The notes: generated by a model from the sequence alone, not told the origin. A stretch of DNA of 64,000 nucleotides from Marinospirillum alkalitolerans (GCF_045055655.1 NZ_JBANFI010000005.1:186001-250000); one strand, 5' to 3'. Counted from the stretch's first letter, positions 17,580 through 25,942 are shown. Made by a program: numbers and translations.

Positions 17580-18089
17580 TCAAGGTGCTTGATCAGGCTC
17601 TAGCTCTAAGCGCATACGATTGAGTTCGCGTGTTGCATTATATTCAGCATTCAGCTGCGTGTTCGCGCTGAGCTGAAACAGATAGGTGGCCTGAGGTTGC
17701 AGTGTTACCTGTGTGCAGCTAGCGCCAGAAGAAGTGCAGACATCCGCTGTTGCCAGATTCAAGCGAGCCGGAAATCCAGCTGGGCTGGTGAAGACTTCGC
17801 CTTCTAGTGTAATGCAGCGTAGTTGCTGAGGTTGGGCTTGCAAGCTGCCTTGCTGTAGGCTCAGGTGGCTGGTCAGGATGCAATTCGACAGCGATTCGCT
17901 GGAACTTCCCTGAACTTGGCTGGTATTGATCGAGAACCAGACATTCTCTTTGCGTTGCCCATCGCTCAACTCGATTTGGCTGAGTACCTCACCTTCGAGC
18001 TGTAAGCCGCTGGCAAGAGGAAGGCTGGTGTCAGCAAGGAGACCAAAGGAACAACTGGCAAGAAGAAGGCTTGTTGCAATTTTTTTCAT
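17580..18089 (-). CDS. secreted hypothetical protein
   Basis: I do not recognise a family. The 169-residue protein opens with a Sec-type signal (MKKIATSLLLASCSFGLLA), probably cleaved near residue 19. LASC inside the signal is a weak lipobox candidate, but it is too close to the N-terminus. The mature part is polar and beta-rich, with four Cys residues (SNC, LRC, DVC, ASC) that could form two disulfides in the periplasm. It is a single gene with its own terminator. Its neighbours, a transglycosylase and folate genes, give no functional hint. Confidence 0.65.
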   Translation of the reverse strand: MKKIATSLLLASCSFGLLADTSLPLASGLQLEGEVLSQIELSDGQRKENVWFSINTSQVQGSSSESLSNCILTSHLSLQQGSLQAQPQQLRCITLEGEVFTSPAGFPARLNLATADVCTSSGASCTQVTLQPQATYLFQLSANTQLNAEYNATRELNRMRLELEPDQAP

Positions 18090-18326
18090 GATTCAATCCA
18101 GTTCGGTGAATGGTGAATAAAGATCGCCCGATTATAGCAAACACCCGCGCGTGATGTTTCATGTCAATTTGACGCATCTGTTAACCTATTGGCTGAGTTT
18201 CTTCAGCTCGCCCTGCGCATAAGCAATGATGATAGAATAACTTGACTCTTTTAGTCAGAAAAAGGCTGGCTCTTGCCAGACAAAACATATACAGTAGTTG
18301 TACCAAGAACGAACAAGGTATAAAAG

Positions 18327-18929
18327 ATGACCCTGCCTACGCCTAACCTAAGCCTTAATGTCAACGCGGATGAACAAAGAATAGAAGCCATTACACCTCT
18401 TTATCAGCAGCTGTTGGTTCAGCTGGGTGAGGATCCGCAGCGTGAAGGTTTGCTGGATACCCCCAAGCGGGCTGCCAAGGCGATGAATTATCTGACCAAA
18501 GGTTATCGCCAGACGCTGGAAGAAGTCACTAATGGTGCCGTGTTTAGCTCCAGTGCAGATGAACTGGTGGTGGTGAAGAATATTGAGTTTTATTCGATGT
18601 GCGAACATCACCTACTGCCTTTTATTGGTCATTGCCATATTGGTTATCTCCCCCAAGGCAAGGTTTTGGGCTTGTCTAAATTTGCACGTATTGTGGATCT
18701 ATTTGCGCGCCGCTTGCAGATTCAAGAGCAGCTGACGCAACAGATTGCTGAGGCAGTCGAAGAAGTGACTGGTGCGGCCGGTGTGGGTGTGATTGTCGAA
18801 GCCAAGCATATGTGCATGATGATGCGTGGCGTTGAAAAACAAAATGCCAGCATGCGTTCTTCAGTGATGCTGGGGCAGTTAAAAAGCTCAGCCATGACCC
18901 GCCAAGAGTTTCTTAAACTGGTGGAATAA
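18327..18929 (+). CDS. folE: GTP cyclohydrolase I
   Basis: The 200-residue enzyme converts GTP to 7,8-dihydroneopterin triphosphate, the entry step of tetrahydrofolate and pterin synthesis. The zinc ligands are visible as Cys92 and His95 in MCEHHLLPFIGH and Cys163 in HMCMMMRG. The GLSKFARIVD motif and the N-terminal EDPQREGLLDTPKRAAK match the family. folX follows 75 bp downstream, so the products act in sequence. The 237-bp region upstream is AT-rich and carries no other gene that I can support. Confidence 0.97.
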   Translation: MTLPTPNLSLNVNADEQRIEAITPLYQQLLVQLGEDPQREGLLDTPKRAAKAMNYLTKGYRQTLEEVTNGAVFSSSADELVVVKNIEFYSMCEHHLLPFIGHCHIGYLPQGKVLGLSKFARIVDLFARRLQIQEQLTQQIAEAVEEVTGAAGVGVIVEAKHMCMMMRGVEKQNASMRSSVMLGQLKSSAMTRQEFLKLVE

Positions 18930-19004
18930 TCCCTGTCCTTGTGGCTGCGTGAAGTGATGGCGCAGCCAGAGTCAAGCATGTCATAAGATGATCAAGAGGA
19001 ATAG

Positions 19005-19391
19005 ATGATGCCGCTGAGTGATGCTGATGCCCTGGCCACCATCCGAATTAAAAATCTGCGCCTGCGCACCTATATCGGAATTAAAGAAGACGAGATACAA
19101 AACCAGCAGGATATTGTGATCAACGTGGTGTTAAAATACCCAGCGGATCGTGCTGTAGCTTTTAACCAGATCGATGAAGCCCTCAATTATCGCACCATCA
19201 CCAAAAAGCTGATTCAGCATGTTGAGCAGGGCCGCTTTGCGCTTTTAGAGCGCTTGACCCGTGAGCTGCTCGATCTGGTCATGGAGCATCAGCAGGTGCT
19301 CTGGGCGCAGGTTGAAGTCGATAAGCCGCATGCTTTGCGTTTTTCTGATTCGGTGTCCATCACGCTGAGTGCCAAGCGCGATCTCGAGTGA
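19005..19391 (+). CDS. folX: dihydroneopterin triphosphate 2'-epimerase
   Basis: The ~128-residue protein is close to E. coli FolX (IRIKNLRLRTYIGIKEDE, QDIVINVVLKYPADRA, LNYRTITKKLIQHVE, SDSVSITLSAKR) and distinct from FolB aldolase. It epimerises dihydroneopterin triphosphate to the monapterin form, used for tetrahydromonapterin in pseudomonads. It lies directly after folE, which makes its substrate. ATGs at 19005 and 19008 are both possible starts; a gaggaa site upstream suits either. Confidence 0.95.
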   Translation: MMPLSDADALATIRIKNLRLRTYIGIKEDEIQNQQDIVINVVLKYPADRAVAFNQIDEALNYRTITKKLIQHVEQGRFALLERLTRELLDLVMEHQQVLWAQVEVDKPHALRFSDSVSITLSAKRDLE

Positions 19392-19428
19392 AAAGGTGTA
19401 CTTTTTAGCCACTTGTTGAGTTTTGATC

Positions 19429-19692
19429 ATGATCAATGAACAGCAGAAGGAACCGCAACAGCGTATCAATCATAACTGGTCGATTATTGCGCTCTTGTTT
19501 GCTTTTGCGGCCATTCCTTTTGGCCCTTGGTTTCTACCCTTTGCCATCGGTGCGGCCCTTTATGCATTGCGCTCGATCCGTCGATCTCCTGAGCATTATG
19601 CCGGTGAGCTTTTTGTCTGGGTTGCACTGGGGTTAAGCAGTCTTTTGACGGCCTTGTATCTGCTGTTTTTTTTATATCCTGTGACCAGCTAA
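19429..19692 (+). CDS. small inner-membrane protein, unknown
   Basis: The 87-residue protein has three hydrophobic segments (about residues 18-34, 36-46 and 61-83) separated by the basic RSIRRSPEHYAGE loop, with a polar Gln/Asn-rich N-terminus. I recognise no family. It begins 37 bases after folX and ends before a terminator hairpin, so it is probably the last gene of the folE-folX transcript. A TTG at 19423 could add two residues. No strong ribosome site is visible, which lowers certainty about the start. Confidence 0.6.
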   Translation: MINEQQKEPQQRINHNWSIIALLFAFAAIPFGPWFLPFAIGAALYALRSIRRSPEHYAGELFVWVALGLSSLLTALYLLFFLYPVTS

Positions 19693-19739
19693 ACAAAGCC
19701 CAACTGAAGCGCTGGTATTGCTTAACCTAAGCCGCTAAG

Positions 19740-19778
19740 ATCTCCGCTATTCTTAACCTTGATAGCGGAGATTTTTTT
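19740..19778 (+). terminator. terminator hairpin that also contains the next gene's ribosome binding site
   Basis: An 11-bp perfect stem, ATCTCCGCTAT (19740-19750) with ATAGCGGAGAT (19762-19772), is followed by seven T residues. An ATG follows at once at 19779. GGAG at 19767-19770, the only ribosome site for that ATG (8-base spacer), lies in the right arm of the stem. The structure can end the folE-folX transcript and could mask translation of the barrel gene. Confidence 0.75.
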
Positions 19779-20570
19779 ATGCGCCTTCTCGCACTGGCTG
19801 TTGCTGCGACTTCCTTACTGGGTGCAACAAGCGCTCAGGCTCTTGAGTTGAATGTTTCTTTAGCCGGTCAGTACTGGAATGCCAGTCCTTCAGGTGAGAT
19901 TCAAGGTTTAAGCACTGAAGATCCGATTGCGCTGAAAGACAGCCTTGGTCTTTCTAGTGAAGGCGCGACAGCCCTGAGCCTGCAGATTGATCACTTCCTG
20001 CCGGTGCTGCCGAATCTGCGTTTGAGCCAAACCCAGCTTGATCTGACCGGGCAGCGCACTGCCAACTTTACCTTCAATGGCACCGAATTTAACGGCCAGT
20101 TGAATAACCGAGTCGACTTATCGCATACCGATGTCACGGCCTACTATCGTCTGTTGGATGGTGTCACCTCCTTTTTGCCTTTGGTGACGGCGCGCCTTGA
20201 GCTAGGTGTGACTCTGCGCCTGTTCGATGGTGAGTTTACCGTTGAAGGTAGCAATAGTAACGGCGAGCAAGCACGCGAAAGCATCAGCCTGAGCGCGCCA
20301 GTGCCGATGGGTTACCTAGGTGGCCGCCTAGATCTGCCACTGAATCTTTCTGTGGGTGGGCAGGTGAATGCGATAGGCTATAGTGGTAACAGCCTCAGCG
20401 ATATGAGCGCCTATCTGCGTTATCAATACAACGCCTTACCTTTGATTAAACCGGGTGTTGAGCTGGGTTATCGTCGTATGAGCCTTGAGCTAGATGACTT
20501 GGATGACACCTATGGTGATCTGACGCTCAGCGGCCCCTATGTCGGCGCTTACCTGCGCGCTGGTTTCTAA
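19779..20570 (+). CDS. outer-membrane beta-barrel protein (TIGR04219-like)
   Basis: The 263-residue protein has a clear signal peptide (MRLLALAVAATSLLGATSAQA, cut after AQA) and a body of alternating beta strands ending in a C-terminal Phe (GAYLRAGF), the usual signature for BAM-dependent insertion. The sequence (LELNVSLAGQYWNASPSGEI near the start, PVPMGYLGGRLDLPLNLS in the middle) fits the TIGR04219 family of uncharacterised gammaproteobacterial barrels. The role is unknown. The start codon lies directly after a terminator-like hairpin that includes its ribosome site, so any promoter must lie in or before that hairpin. Confidence 0.88.
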   Translation: MRLLALAVAATSLLGATSAQALELNVSLAGQYWNASPSGEIQGLSTEDPIALKDSLGLSSEGATALSLQIDHFLPVLPNLRLSQTQLDLTGQRTANFTFNGTEFNGQLNNRVDLSHTDVTAYYRLLDGVTSFLPLVTARLELGVTLRLFDGEFTVEGSNSNGEQARESISLSAPVPMGYLGGRLDLPLNLSVGGQVNAIGYSGNSLSDMSAYLRYQYNALPLIKPGVELGYRRMSLELDDLDDTYGDLTLSGPYVGAYLRAGF

Positions 20571-20693
20571 GACCCTGTGCTGGCCCAGACTCAGGTCTGG
20601 GTCATCTGCTGCCTGCTGCTGGACTGGATGCGCTCCTCTAAATAGCTTCTAGCTATCTTTTTGATGATAACGATTTTCTCGATTTATTGATAA

Positions 20694-20708
20694 GAATGAG
20701 TATCATTC
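20694..20708. promoter_or_regulatory. Fur-box-like palindrome
   Basis: GAATGA-GTA-TCATTC is a perfect 6-3-6 inverted repeat. An outer pair, GATAAG (20689-20694) and CTTATC (20710-20715), lies nearly symmetric around it. Together they resemble the Fur consensus built from GATAAT hexamers. The site sits 47 bases upstream of a DUF2061 gene. Confidence 0.55.
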
Positions 20709-20754
20709 ACTTATCGGCTGCGGCCGCTGATCAATGAATAAGAGGAGATCCACC

Positions 20755-20985
20755 ATGACCAAGACCATCACTTTTGCGATCACCCATTTCAGTGTTGCTT
20801 TTACTGTTGTTTGGTTGATGACCGGGGATTTGCTGATCAGCAGTCTGGCAGCGATCATTGAACCGGCGGTGAATACCGTGGCTTACCATATTCACGAGAA
20901 GATCTGGGAGCGTCGCCGTGCGCGCCAAGCTGCGCAGCAGGAACAAGCTCCCCTTGTCCCTGAGGGCAGGGTTTGTATCAGTTAA
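20755..20985 (+). CDS. DUF2061 family small membrane protein
   Basis: The 76-residue protein contains KTITFAITHFSVAFTVVWLM, then TGDLLISSLAAIIEPAVNTV and AYHIHEKIWERRRARQ. This is the DUF2061 signature: two helices with a conserved Thr/His start and an ending in YYxHEKxW. The function is not known. The start at 20755 follows aagaggag at a good distance; an ATG at 20734 in frame is less likely. A Fur-box-like palindrome upstream suggests iron-dependent control, and in other genomes DUF2061 genes sit beside cysteine or sulfur genes, so I infer only a stress or metal link. Confidence 0.88.
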   Translation: MTKTITFAITHFSVAFTVVWLMTGDLLISSLAAIIEPAVNTVAYHIHEKIWERRRARQAAQQEQAPLVPEGRVCIS

Positions 20986-20992
20986 ATGACGG

Positions 20993-21565
20993 ATGAGCAT
21001 GCATCACTATTTATTGAAAAATGCGCAGCAGGCGGATTGCCACCTCGAATTTGATCTCTATCAGCGCGCGTTTGAGAAGCAAGATCTGGCTTTGTTGCGG
21101 CGTTTACGCCATCAGGCGCAGGATCCACAGCCGCTGGCCGATGTTTGGGAGGCGGGTTCTGCACGCTGGGTGATGCGTGATAGCTCTAGCACTCAACGGC
21201 CGGATCTGGCTGTATGGGGGGCTTTTCTGCTACTTAACTCACGTGCCGAGCAGCTTGTACGTGCTCAGTTGGCTGCAGATGTCGAGTTCTTGCCGCTCAA
21301 GGTTGATGGAGAGCCTGCGACGCTGGCGCGTGTCTTGTCCTTCTGGCGTGAAGACCCAAGCCAGACTCAAGTTTGTCCTCGAACCGGTGAGCTGACCAGA
21401 TTGGTGTTTGATCCGCAGGATGCGCGCGGTCAATGGGTGTTTAAATCTCAGATTGAAGGCTGTTTGCATCTGTACGCCACGCAAGCCCTCAAGGATCTAT
21501 GTCAGTCCGAGGGCTTGCAGGGCTTGGCGTTTGATCCTCACTGCCTTAATTTTTTTATCACCTGA
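20993..21565 (+). CDS. Imm11/DUF1629-like protein
   Basis: The 190-residue cytoplasmic protein (ATG at 20993, or two codons later at 20999) has no signal or helix. The middle and end read RPDLAVWGAFLLLNSRAEQL, VEFLPLKVDGEP, GQWVFKSQIEGCLHLYATQA and EGLQGLAFDP. Order and spacing resemble Imm11 (PF07791, old DUF1629): a self-or-other residue stretch, a flexible centre, a Phe-rich strand, then a GL-x-F end. Imm11 proteins neutralise polymorphic toxins. No toxin gene is adjacent; it sits 7 bases after the DUF2061 gene and converges on ugpC. The family call is from memory of the pattern and could be wrong. Confidence 0.5.
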   Translation: MSMHHYLLKNAQQADCHLEFDLYQRAFEKQDLALLRRLRHQAQDPQPLADVWEAGSARWVMRDSSSTQRPDLAVWGAFLLLNSRAEQLVRAQLAADVEFLPLKVDGEPATLARVLSFWREDPSQTQVCPRTGELTRLVFDPQDARGQWVFKSQIEGCLHLYATQALKDLCQSEGLQGLAFDPHCLNFFIT

Positions 21566-22706
21566 TCTCTAGTGCTGGACGCGCTTGCGCCTGCCATTGC
21601 GTTGCCAGATCATGCTGCTGTGACGGAGAGGCTTTGGGGGAGGAGGTCGCTGGGTCTGAATCAGTGCGCTGCCCCGTGTGCTGATTAAAGGGATGGATCT
21701 GTGACAGCGGCAGATAGAGGGTCACGGCCTCACCTTCTCGAATAGCACAGTCACTCTCAACACGCACACATAGAGGTTGCTGCTGCTGATCCAGCGTCAG
21801 ATACAGGTGGCTTTCTGCCCCAGCGGGTTCAAAGAGGGTGCAGTGACAGGCCAGCGCCAGGGCTGGCTCTTGTGGGCAGCTCAAGCTCAGTGCATCTGGT
21901 CGCACACCCAGAATATCTGTTTTTGGCGGCAGTGAGGCCAGCTTGGCCACTTCGCTGCTGGCCAGTGCCTCGATCGGCAGCAGGTTCATCGCGGGTGAGC
22001 CGATAAACTGGGCAACAAACAGGCTGGCAGGTCGCTTGTAAACTTCCATCGGGCTGCCGACCTGCTCAACGCGGCCTTGGTTCATGACGACTAACCTGTC
22101 TGCCAGGGTGAGGGCTTCCAGCTGATCGTGGGTGACATAGAGGGTCGTGGTGTGCAAACGCTTTTGTAGCTGTTTGATTTCAACCCGCATCTGGACGCGT
22201 AGTTTGGCATCCAGATTCGAGAGTGGCTCATCCAGTAAAAAGGCGGCGGGTTCACGAACTAAGGCTCGCCCCATGGCAACACGCTGGCGTTGTCCGCCGG
22301 ATAAAGCCTTAGGTTTGCGTGCCAGAAAGGGCTCAATTTCAAGCATCTTGGCTGTTTTTTGTACCCGCTCTTCTATCTCGGCTTGACGATAGCCGCGATT
22401 TTTCAGGCCATAAGCAAGATTGTTATACACGGTCATATGCGGATAGAGCGCATAGTTTTGAAACACCATCGCGATATCCCGCTCAGAGGGTTCGAGATGG
22501 TTAACCTGGCGATCACCAATATGGAGCTGTCCGCTGGTGATGGTTTCAAGGCCAGCAATCATGCGCAGCAGCGTCGACTTGCCACAGCCGGAGGGGCCAA
22601 CCAGCACAATAAATTCGCCATCGGCGATATCTAGGTCGATCCCCTTCACGGCATGCACATCCTGCGCATAGGTTTTGGCGAGTTGTTGAATCTGAATCGT
22701 TGCCAT
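21558..22706 (-). CDS. ugpC: sn-glycerol-3-phosphate ABC transporter, ATP-binding protein
   Basis: The 382-residue ATPase belongs to the MalK/UgpC group. Walker A GPSGCGKS is at 37-44, LSGGQRQR at 135-142 and Walker B FLLDE at 156-160, followed by the D-loop SNLDAKLR. After residue 235 comes the TOBE/OB regulatory domain. A Ser/Gln-rich tail of about 30 residues extends past the usual end of UgpC. It powers uptake of G3P or related phosphodiesters across the inner membrane. The start at 22706 follows ggag. It is the last gene of ugpB-ugpA-ugpE-ugpC, with the ugpE stop 15 bases upstream. Confidence 0.92.
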   Translation of the reverse strand: MATIQIQQLAKTYAQDVHAVKGIDLDIADGEFIVLVGPSGCGKSTLLRMIAGLETITSGQLHIGDRQVNHLEPSERDIAMVFQNYALYPHMTVYNNLAYGLKNRGYRQAEIEERVQKTAKMLEIEPFLARKPKALSGGQRQRVAMGRALVREPAAFLLDEPLSNLDAKLRVQMRVEIKQLQKRLHTTTLYVTHDQLEALTLADRLVVMNQGRVEQVGSPMEVYKRPASLFVAQFIGSPAMNLLPIEALASSEVAKLASLPPKTDILGVRPDALSLSCPQEPALALACHCTLFEPAGAESHLYLTLDQQQQPLCVRVESDCAIREGEAVTLYLPLSQIHPFNQHTGQRTDSDPATSSPKASPSQQHDLATQWQAQARPALEIR

Positions 22707-22721
22707 CTTGTTGTTCTCCAA

Positions 22722-23570
22722 TTATTTTTCTGTCTCAGTCAGGCCTTTCACGAAAAGGCGCTGCATCAGCAAAATGACGAGGGTTGGGGGCAGTGCGGCA
22801 AGAATGACGGTCGCCATCACCAGATGCCATAAGGGTTCGCTATCAGCTGCCGTCACCATGCGCTGTATGCCCATCACAATGGTGTAGTAGCTTTGATCGG
22901 TGGTGATCAGCAGGGGCCAGAGATACTGGTTCCAGCCATAAATGAACATGATCACAAACAAGGCTGCGATATTGGTGATCGAAAGCGGAAGCAGAATATC
23001 TTTTAAAAACTTAAACGGGCCTGCGCCATCGACGCGTGCAGCCTCGAGCATTTCTTCTGGCACGGTCATAAAAAACTGACGGAACAAGAAGGTGGCGGTA
23101 GCAGAGGCAATCAACGGGATAGACAAGCCGGCAAAGCTGTTGAGCAGGTTTAAATTGGCCACCACTTGAAAGGTTGGCACAATCCTGACTTCGACAGGCA
23201 GCATTAGCGTCAGAAAGATCAGCCAGAAGAACACCATCCGAAAGCGAAAGCGAAAATAGACGATCGCGAAGGCCGACAGCAGGGACACAGCCAGCTTGCC
23301 CAGGGTGATTGCCAGCGCCATCAGCAGGCTATTCCATAGCATGAGGCCGATGGGTGGTGTGCCTGCGCGTGAACGCCCCTCCTGGATCACGGTGGTGTAG
23401 TTCTCCCAGAAATGCCCGCCGGGCAACAGCGGCATGCTGCCTGAAACAAAGCTGCCTGCTGGATGGGTGGACGCAATCAGAGCGACATAGATCGGAAAGG
23501 CAACCAGTGCCACGCCGCTGATCAAAAGCAGGTGAGCCAGGATATTGGCCCACGGACGATTCTCTACCAT
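22722..23570 (-). CDS. ugpE: sn-glycerol-3-phosphate ABC transporter permease UgpE
   Basis: The 282-residue inner-membrane permease has about six helices. The EAA-type cytoplasmic loop is EMLEAARVDGAGPFKFLKDI, which docks the ATPase, and the C-terminal LVILLMQRLFVKGLTETEK is typical of MalG/UgpE. It forms a heterodimer channel with UgpA. The gene lies 10 bases after ugpA and 15 bases before the ugpC start, consistent with one operon. Confidence 0.94.
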   Translation of the reverse strand: MVENRPWANILAHLLLISGVALVAFPIYVALIASTHPAGSFVSGSMPLLPGGHFWENYTTVIQEGRSRAGTPPIGLMLWNSLLMALAITLGKLAVSLLSAFAIVYFRFRFRMVFFWLIFLTLMLPVEVRIVPTFQVVANLNLLNSFAGLSIPLIASATATFLFRQFFMTVPEEMLEAARVDGAGPFKFLKDILLPLSITNIAALFVIMFIYGWNQYLWPLLITTDQSYYTIVMGIQRMVTAADSEPLWHLVMATVILAALPPTLVILLMQRLFVKGLTETEK

Positions 23571-23580
23571 AACTTGAGCC

Positions 23581-24465
23581 TCAATAGTTCACTTTGCGTT
23601 CAATAAAGCGGAACTGCACCACGGTCAGCCCGATCACAATCAGCATCAGAATCACTGACTGGGCTGCCGATGAGCCAAGATTCATGCCGATAAAGCCATC
23701 ACGAAACACCTTGTACACCAGAATGTTGGTGGCTTGTGCTGGCCCGCCTTCGGTGGTGGCGTGGATGACCCCGAAGGTGTCAAACATGGCGTAGACTATG
23801 TTGACGACCAGCAGAAAAAAGGTCACCGGCGATAAGAGAGGCAGGATCAGGCTGTAGAAACGCTTGAAGGGGCCTGCGCCATCAATGGCGGCCGCCTCAA
23901 TCAAGGATTGTGGGATAGATTGCAAGCCAGCAAGAAAAAACAGGAAGTTATAGGAGATTTGCTTCCAGGCGGCGGCAATGACGACCAAAGCCATAGCATG
24001 GTTGGCATTGGCGCGATGATTCCATTCAAAGCCCAGGCCTTGGAGTAGATAGGTCATGATCCCAATAGAGGGATTAAATAAGAACCACCAGAGCACCCCA
24101 GCAATGACCGGCGCAATGGCATAGGGCCAGACCAGCAGGGTTGTATAGACATCGCGGCTACGGAGCATCTTGTTGACCAGCAGCGCAAACAGCAGCGCGA
24201 CAGACATCGACAGCAAGGTGGTGCTCAGTGCAAAAACCAGCGTGACCTTCATCGAGTTCAGATAAAGCGGATCGGTCAACAAATCCATAAAGTTCTTGAA
24301 ACCAACAAAGCTGGTATGAATACCAAAAGCATCCTGCCTGAGCACGGATTGGTAAAGAGCCTGGGAAGCCGGCCAGATAAAAAAGATCAGCGTGATCATG
24401 ACCTGAGGAGCGAGCAGCGCATAGGGTAGCCAGCGGTGCTGAAAGGTCATACGTTTGGTTTGCAT
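23581..24465 (-). CDS. ugpA: sn-glycerol-3-phosphate ABC transporter permease UgpA
   Basis: The 294-residue permease carries the MalF/UgpA pattern: an N-terminal helix (RWLPYALLAPQVMITLIFFIWP), the EAA loop SLIEAAAIDGAGPFKRFYSL, and FIERKVNY at the end. The start at 24465 gives MQTKRMTFQHRW, the normal UgpA N-terminus; a longer frame to 24591 would read through the hairpin that follows ugpB. That hairpin in the 82-bp ugpB-ugpA gap probably lowers permease output relative to the binding protein. Confidence 0.93.
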   Translation of the reverse strand: MQTKRMTFQHRWLPYALLAPQVMITLIFFIWPASQALYQSVLRQDAFGIHTSFVGFKNFMDLLTDPLYLNSMKVTLVFALSTTLLSMSVALLFALLVNKMLRSRDVYTTLLVWPYAIAPVIAGVLWWFLFNPSIGIMTYLLQGLGFEWNHRANANHAMALVVIAAAWKQISYNFLFFLAGLQSIPQSLIEAAAIDGAGPFKRFYSLILPLLSPVTFFLLVVNIVYAMFDTFGVIHATTEGGPAQATNILVYKVFRDGFIGMNLGSSAAQSVILMLIVIGLTVVQFRFIERKVNY

Positions 24466-24511
24466 AGCGAATCCAAATAGTGAAAAAACGAACAATCCAA
24501 GACAAATAAAA

Positions 24512-24531
24512 GCCCCCAGTTGGCTGGGGGC
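24512..24531 (-). terminator. intercistronic terminator-like hairpin between ugpB and ugpA
   Basis: An 8-bp GC stem (gcccccag / ctgggggc) with loop ttgg is followed on the minus strand by TTTTATTTG. It sits 16 bases after the ugpB stop and 46 bases before the ugpA start. It should act as a partial terminator, giving more binding protein than permease. Confidence 0.75.
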
Positions 24532-24547
24532 AGACTCAAAAATGCAT

Positions 24548-25864
24548 TTAGCGGTGGGTGGCTTCAAACTCGCGCAGCAGGCGGTTGCCACGCTGAACGG
24601 CGGCGTCAGCGGCTTGCTGGCCAGTTTTGCGCCCAGTCATCACCGCTTCCATCTCTTCAGAAATAATGTCGCGGATCTGCACAAATTGACCAAAGCGCAG
24701 CCCCATCGAGTTTTCTGTTGGTGGATTGAGTGTCATCTGACGGATCGAGGTGTCCGAACCTGGGTTGGCTGCGTAGTAGCCCTGCTCTTGGCTCAAGCTG
24801 TAAGCGGCCTGAGTGATCGGCAGATATCCGGTATCCTGATGCCAAGCGGCTTGCACTTCTGGCTGAGACAGGTAATTGAAGAAAGCCGCCACGCCAGCAT
24901 AGTCAGCCTGACGATGACCGCGAAGGACCCAAAGGGTCGCGCCACCGATAATGCTGTTTTGTGGTGCGCCTTCAACATCACTGTAGTAGGGCTGGAAACC
25001 AAAGCCGACATCAAACTGAGCGTTGGCCAGTACACCCGCGCGGCTGGCAGAGGAACCGAAGAACATCGCGCACTCGCCTGAGTAGAACATCGGTGCCGCA
25101 TCGGCACCTGGACCTGGGCCACCCCAGCGGAAGAGGCCTTGATCCTGCCAGGTTTTCAGGTTATCCCAATGACGGGCCACGGTTGGGTTATTAAAGACCA
25201 GTTCGGTATCAAAACCACCAAAACCATTGGCGCGGGTGCCTAAAGGCAAATTGTGCCAAGCGCTGAAGTTCTCCAGCATTAACCAGCTGGGCCAAGAAGT
25301 GGTAAAACCACAGCGACTGGCGCCCGTATCACGTAACTGGCGCGATACCACGGCCATCTCTTCCCAGGTGCGTGGTGGCTGATCAGGATCGAGGCCAGCA
25401 CGGACAAAAGCGTCGCGGTTGTAATACATGATTGGCGTTGATGAGTTAAACGGGAAGGACAGCATATTGCCCTGTGGATCCGTGTAGTAGCCGACTACCG
25501 CGGGCAGAAAAGCCTGTTGCTCAAAGCGATAGCCCTGCTCATTCATCAGTTGATAAATTGGATAGATGGCGCTTTCTGCCGCCATCATGGTGCCTGTGCC
25601 CACTTCGAATACCTGCACTATATGGGGCTGTTGGCGCGCGCGAAAGGCCGCAATCGCGCCCGTCATCGTCTCAGCATAGGTGCCGCGAAAGCTAGGAACA
25701 ACGCGATACTCATTTTGTGTGGCATTAAAATCAGCGGCGATCTGTTCTACTTTTTCACCCAGTTCGCCACCCATTGCATGCCACCAGTGCAGCGTGGTGG
25801 TCGCCATGGCCTGTCCGCAAGCAACACTCAGCATTAACGCGCCTAAAAGTCGGCTCTTGTTCAT
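24548..25864 (-). CDS. ugpB: sn-glycerol-3-phosphate ABC transporter substrate-binding protein
   Basis: The 438-residue periplasmic protein has a signal peptide (MNKSRLLGALMLSVACGQAMA). The UgpB hallmark TTLHWWHAMGGELGEKVE follows directly, and AYSLSQEQGYYAANPGSDTS lies near the C-terminus. It captures sn-glycerol-3-phosphate or glycerophosphodiesters for UgpAEC. The start at 25864 has aggga upstream. It is the first gene of the ugp operon and is followed by a hairpin that probably limits readthrough. A TTCAAAC-N4-GTTTGAT palindrome lies about 80 bp upstream. I saw no clear Pho box, although ugp is PhoB-controlled in E. coli. Confidence 0.94.
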   Translation of the reverse strand: MNKSRLLGALMLSVACGQAMATTTLHWWHAMGGELGEKVEQIAADFNATQNEYRVVPSFRGTYAETMTGAIAAFRARQQPHIVQVFEVGTGTMMAAESAIYPIYQLMNEQGYRFEQQAFLPAVVGYYTDPQGNMLSFPFNSSTPIMYYNRDAFVRAGLDPDQPPRTWEEMAVVSRQLRDTGASRCGFTTSWPSWLMLENFSAWHNLPLGTRANGFGGFDTELVFNNPTVARHWDNLKTWQDQGLFRWGGPGPGADAAPMFYSGECAMFFGSSASRAGVLANAQFDVGFGFQPYYSDVEGAPQNSIIGGATLWVLRGHRQADYAGVAAFFNYLSQPEVQAAWHQDTGYLPITQAAYSLSQEQGYYAANPGSDTSIRQMTLNPPTENSMGLRFGQFVQIRDIISEEMEAVMTGRKTGQQAADAAVQRGNRLLREFEATHR

Positions 25865-25942
25865 GTTTTTTCCCTGTAGCTCTTGTTTCATTTATTGGAA
25901 GGAAGAGAAGTAGAGGGCTGAGACTAGAGAGGGAAGATGAAT

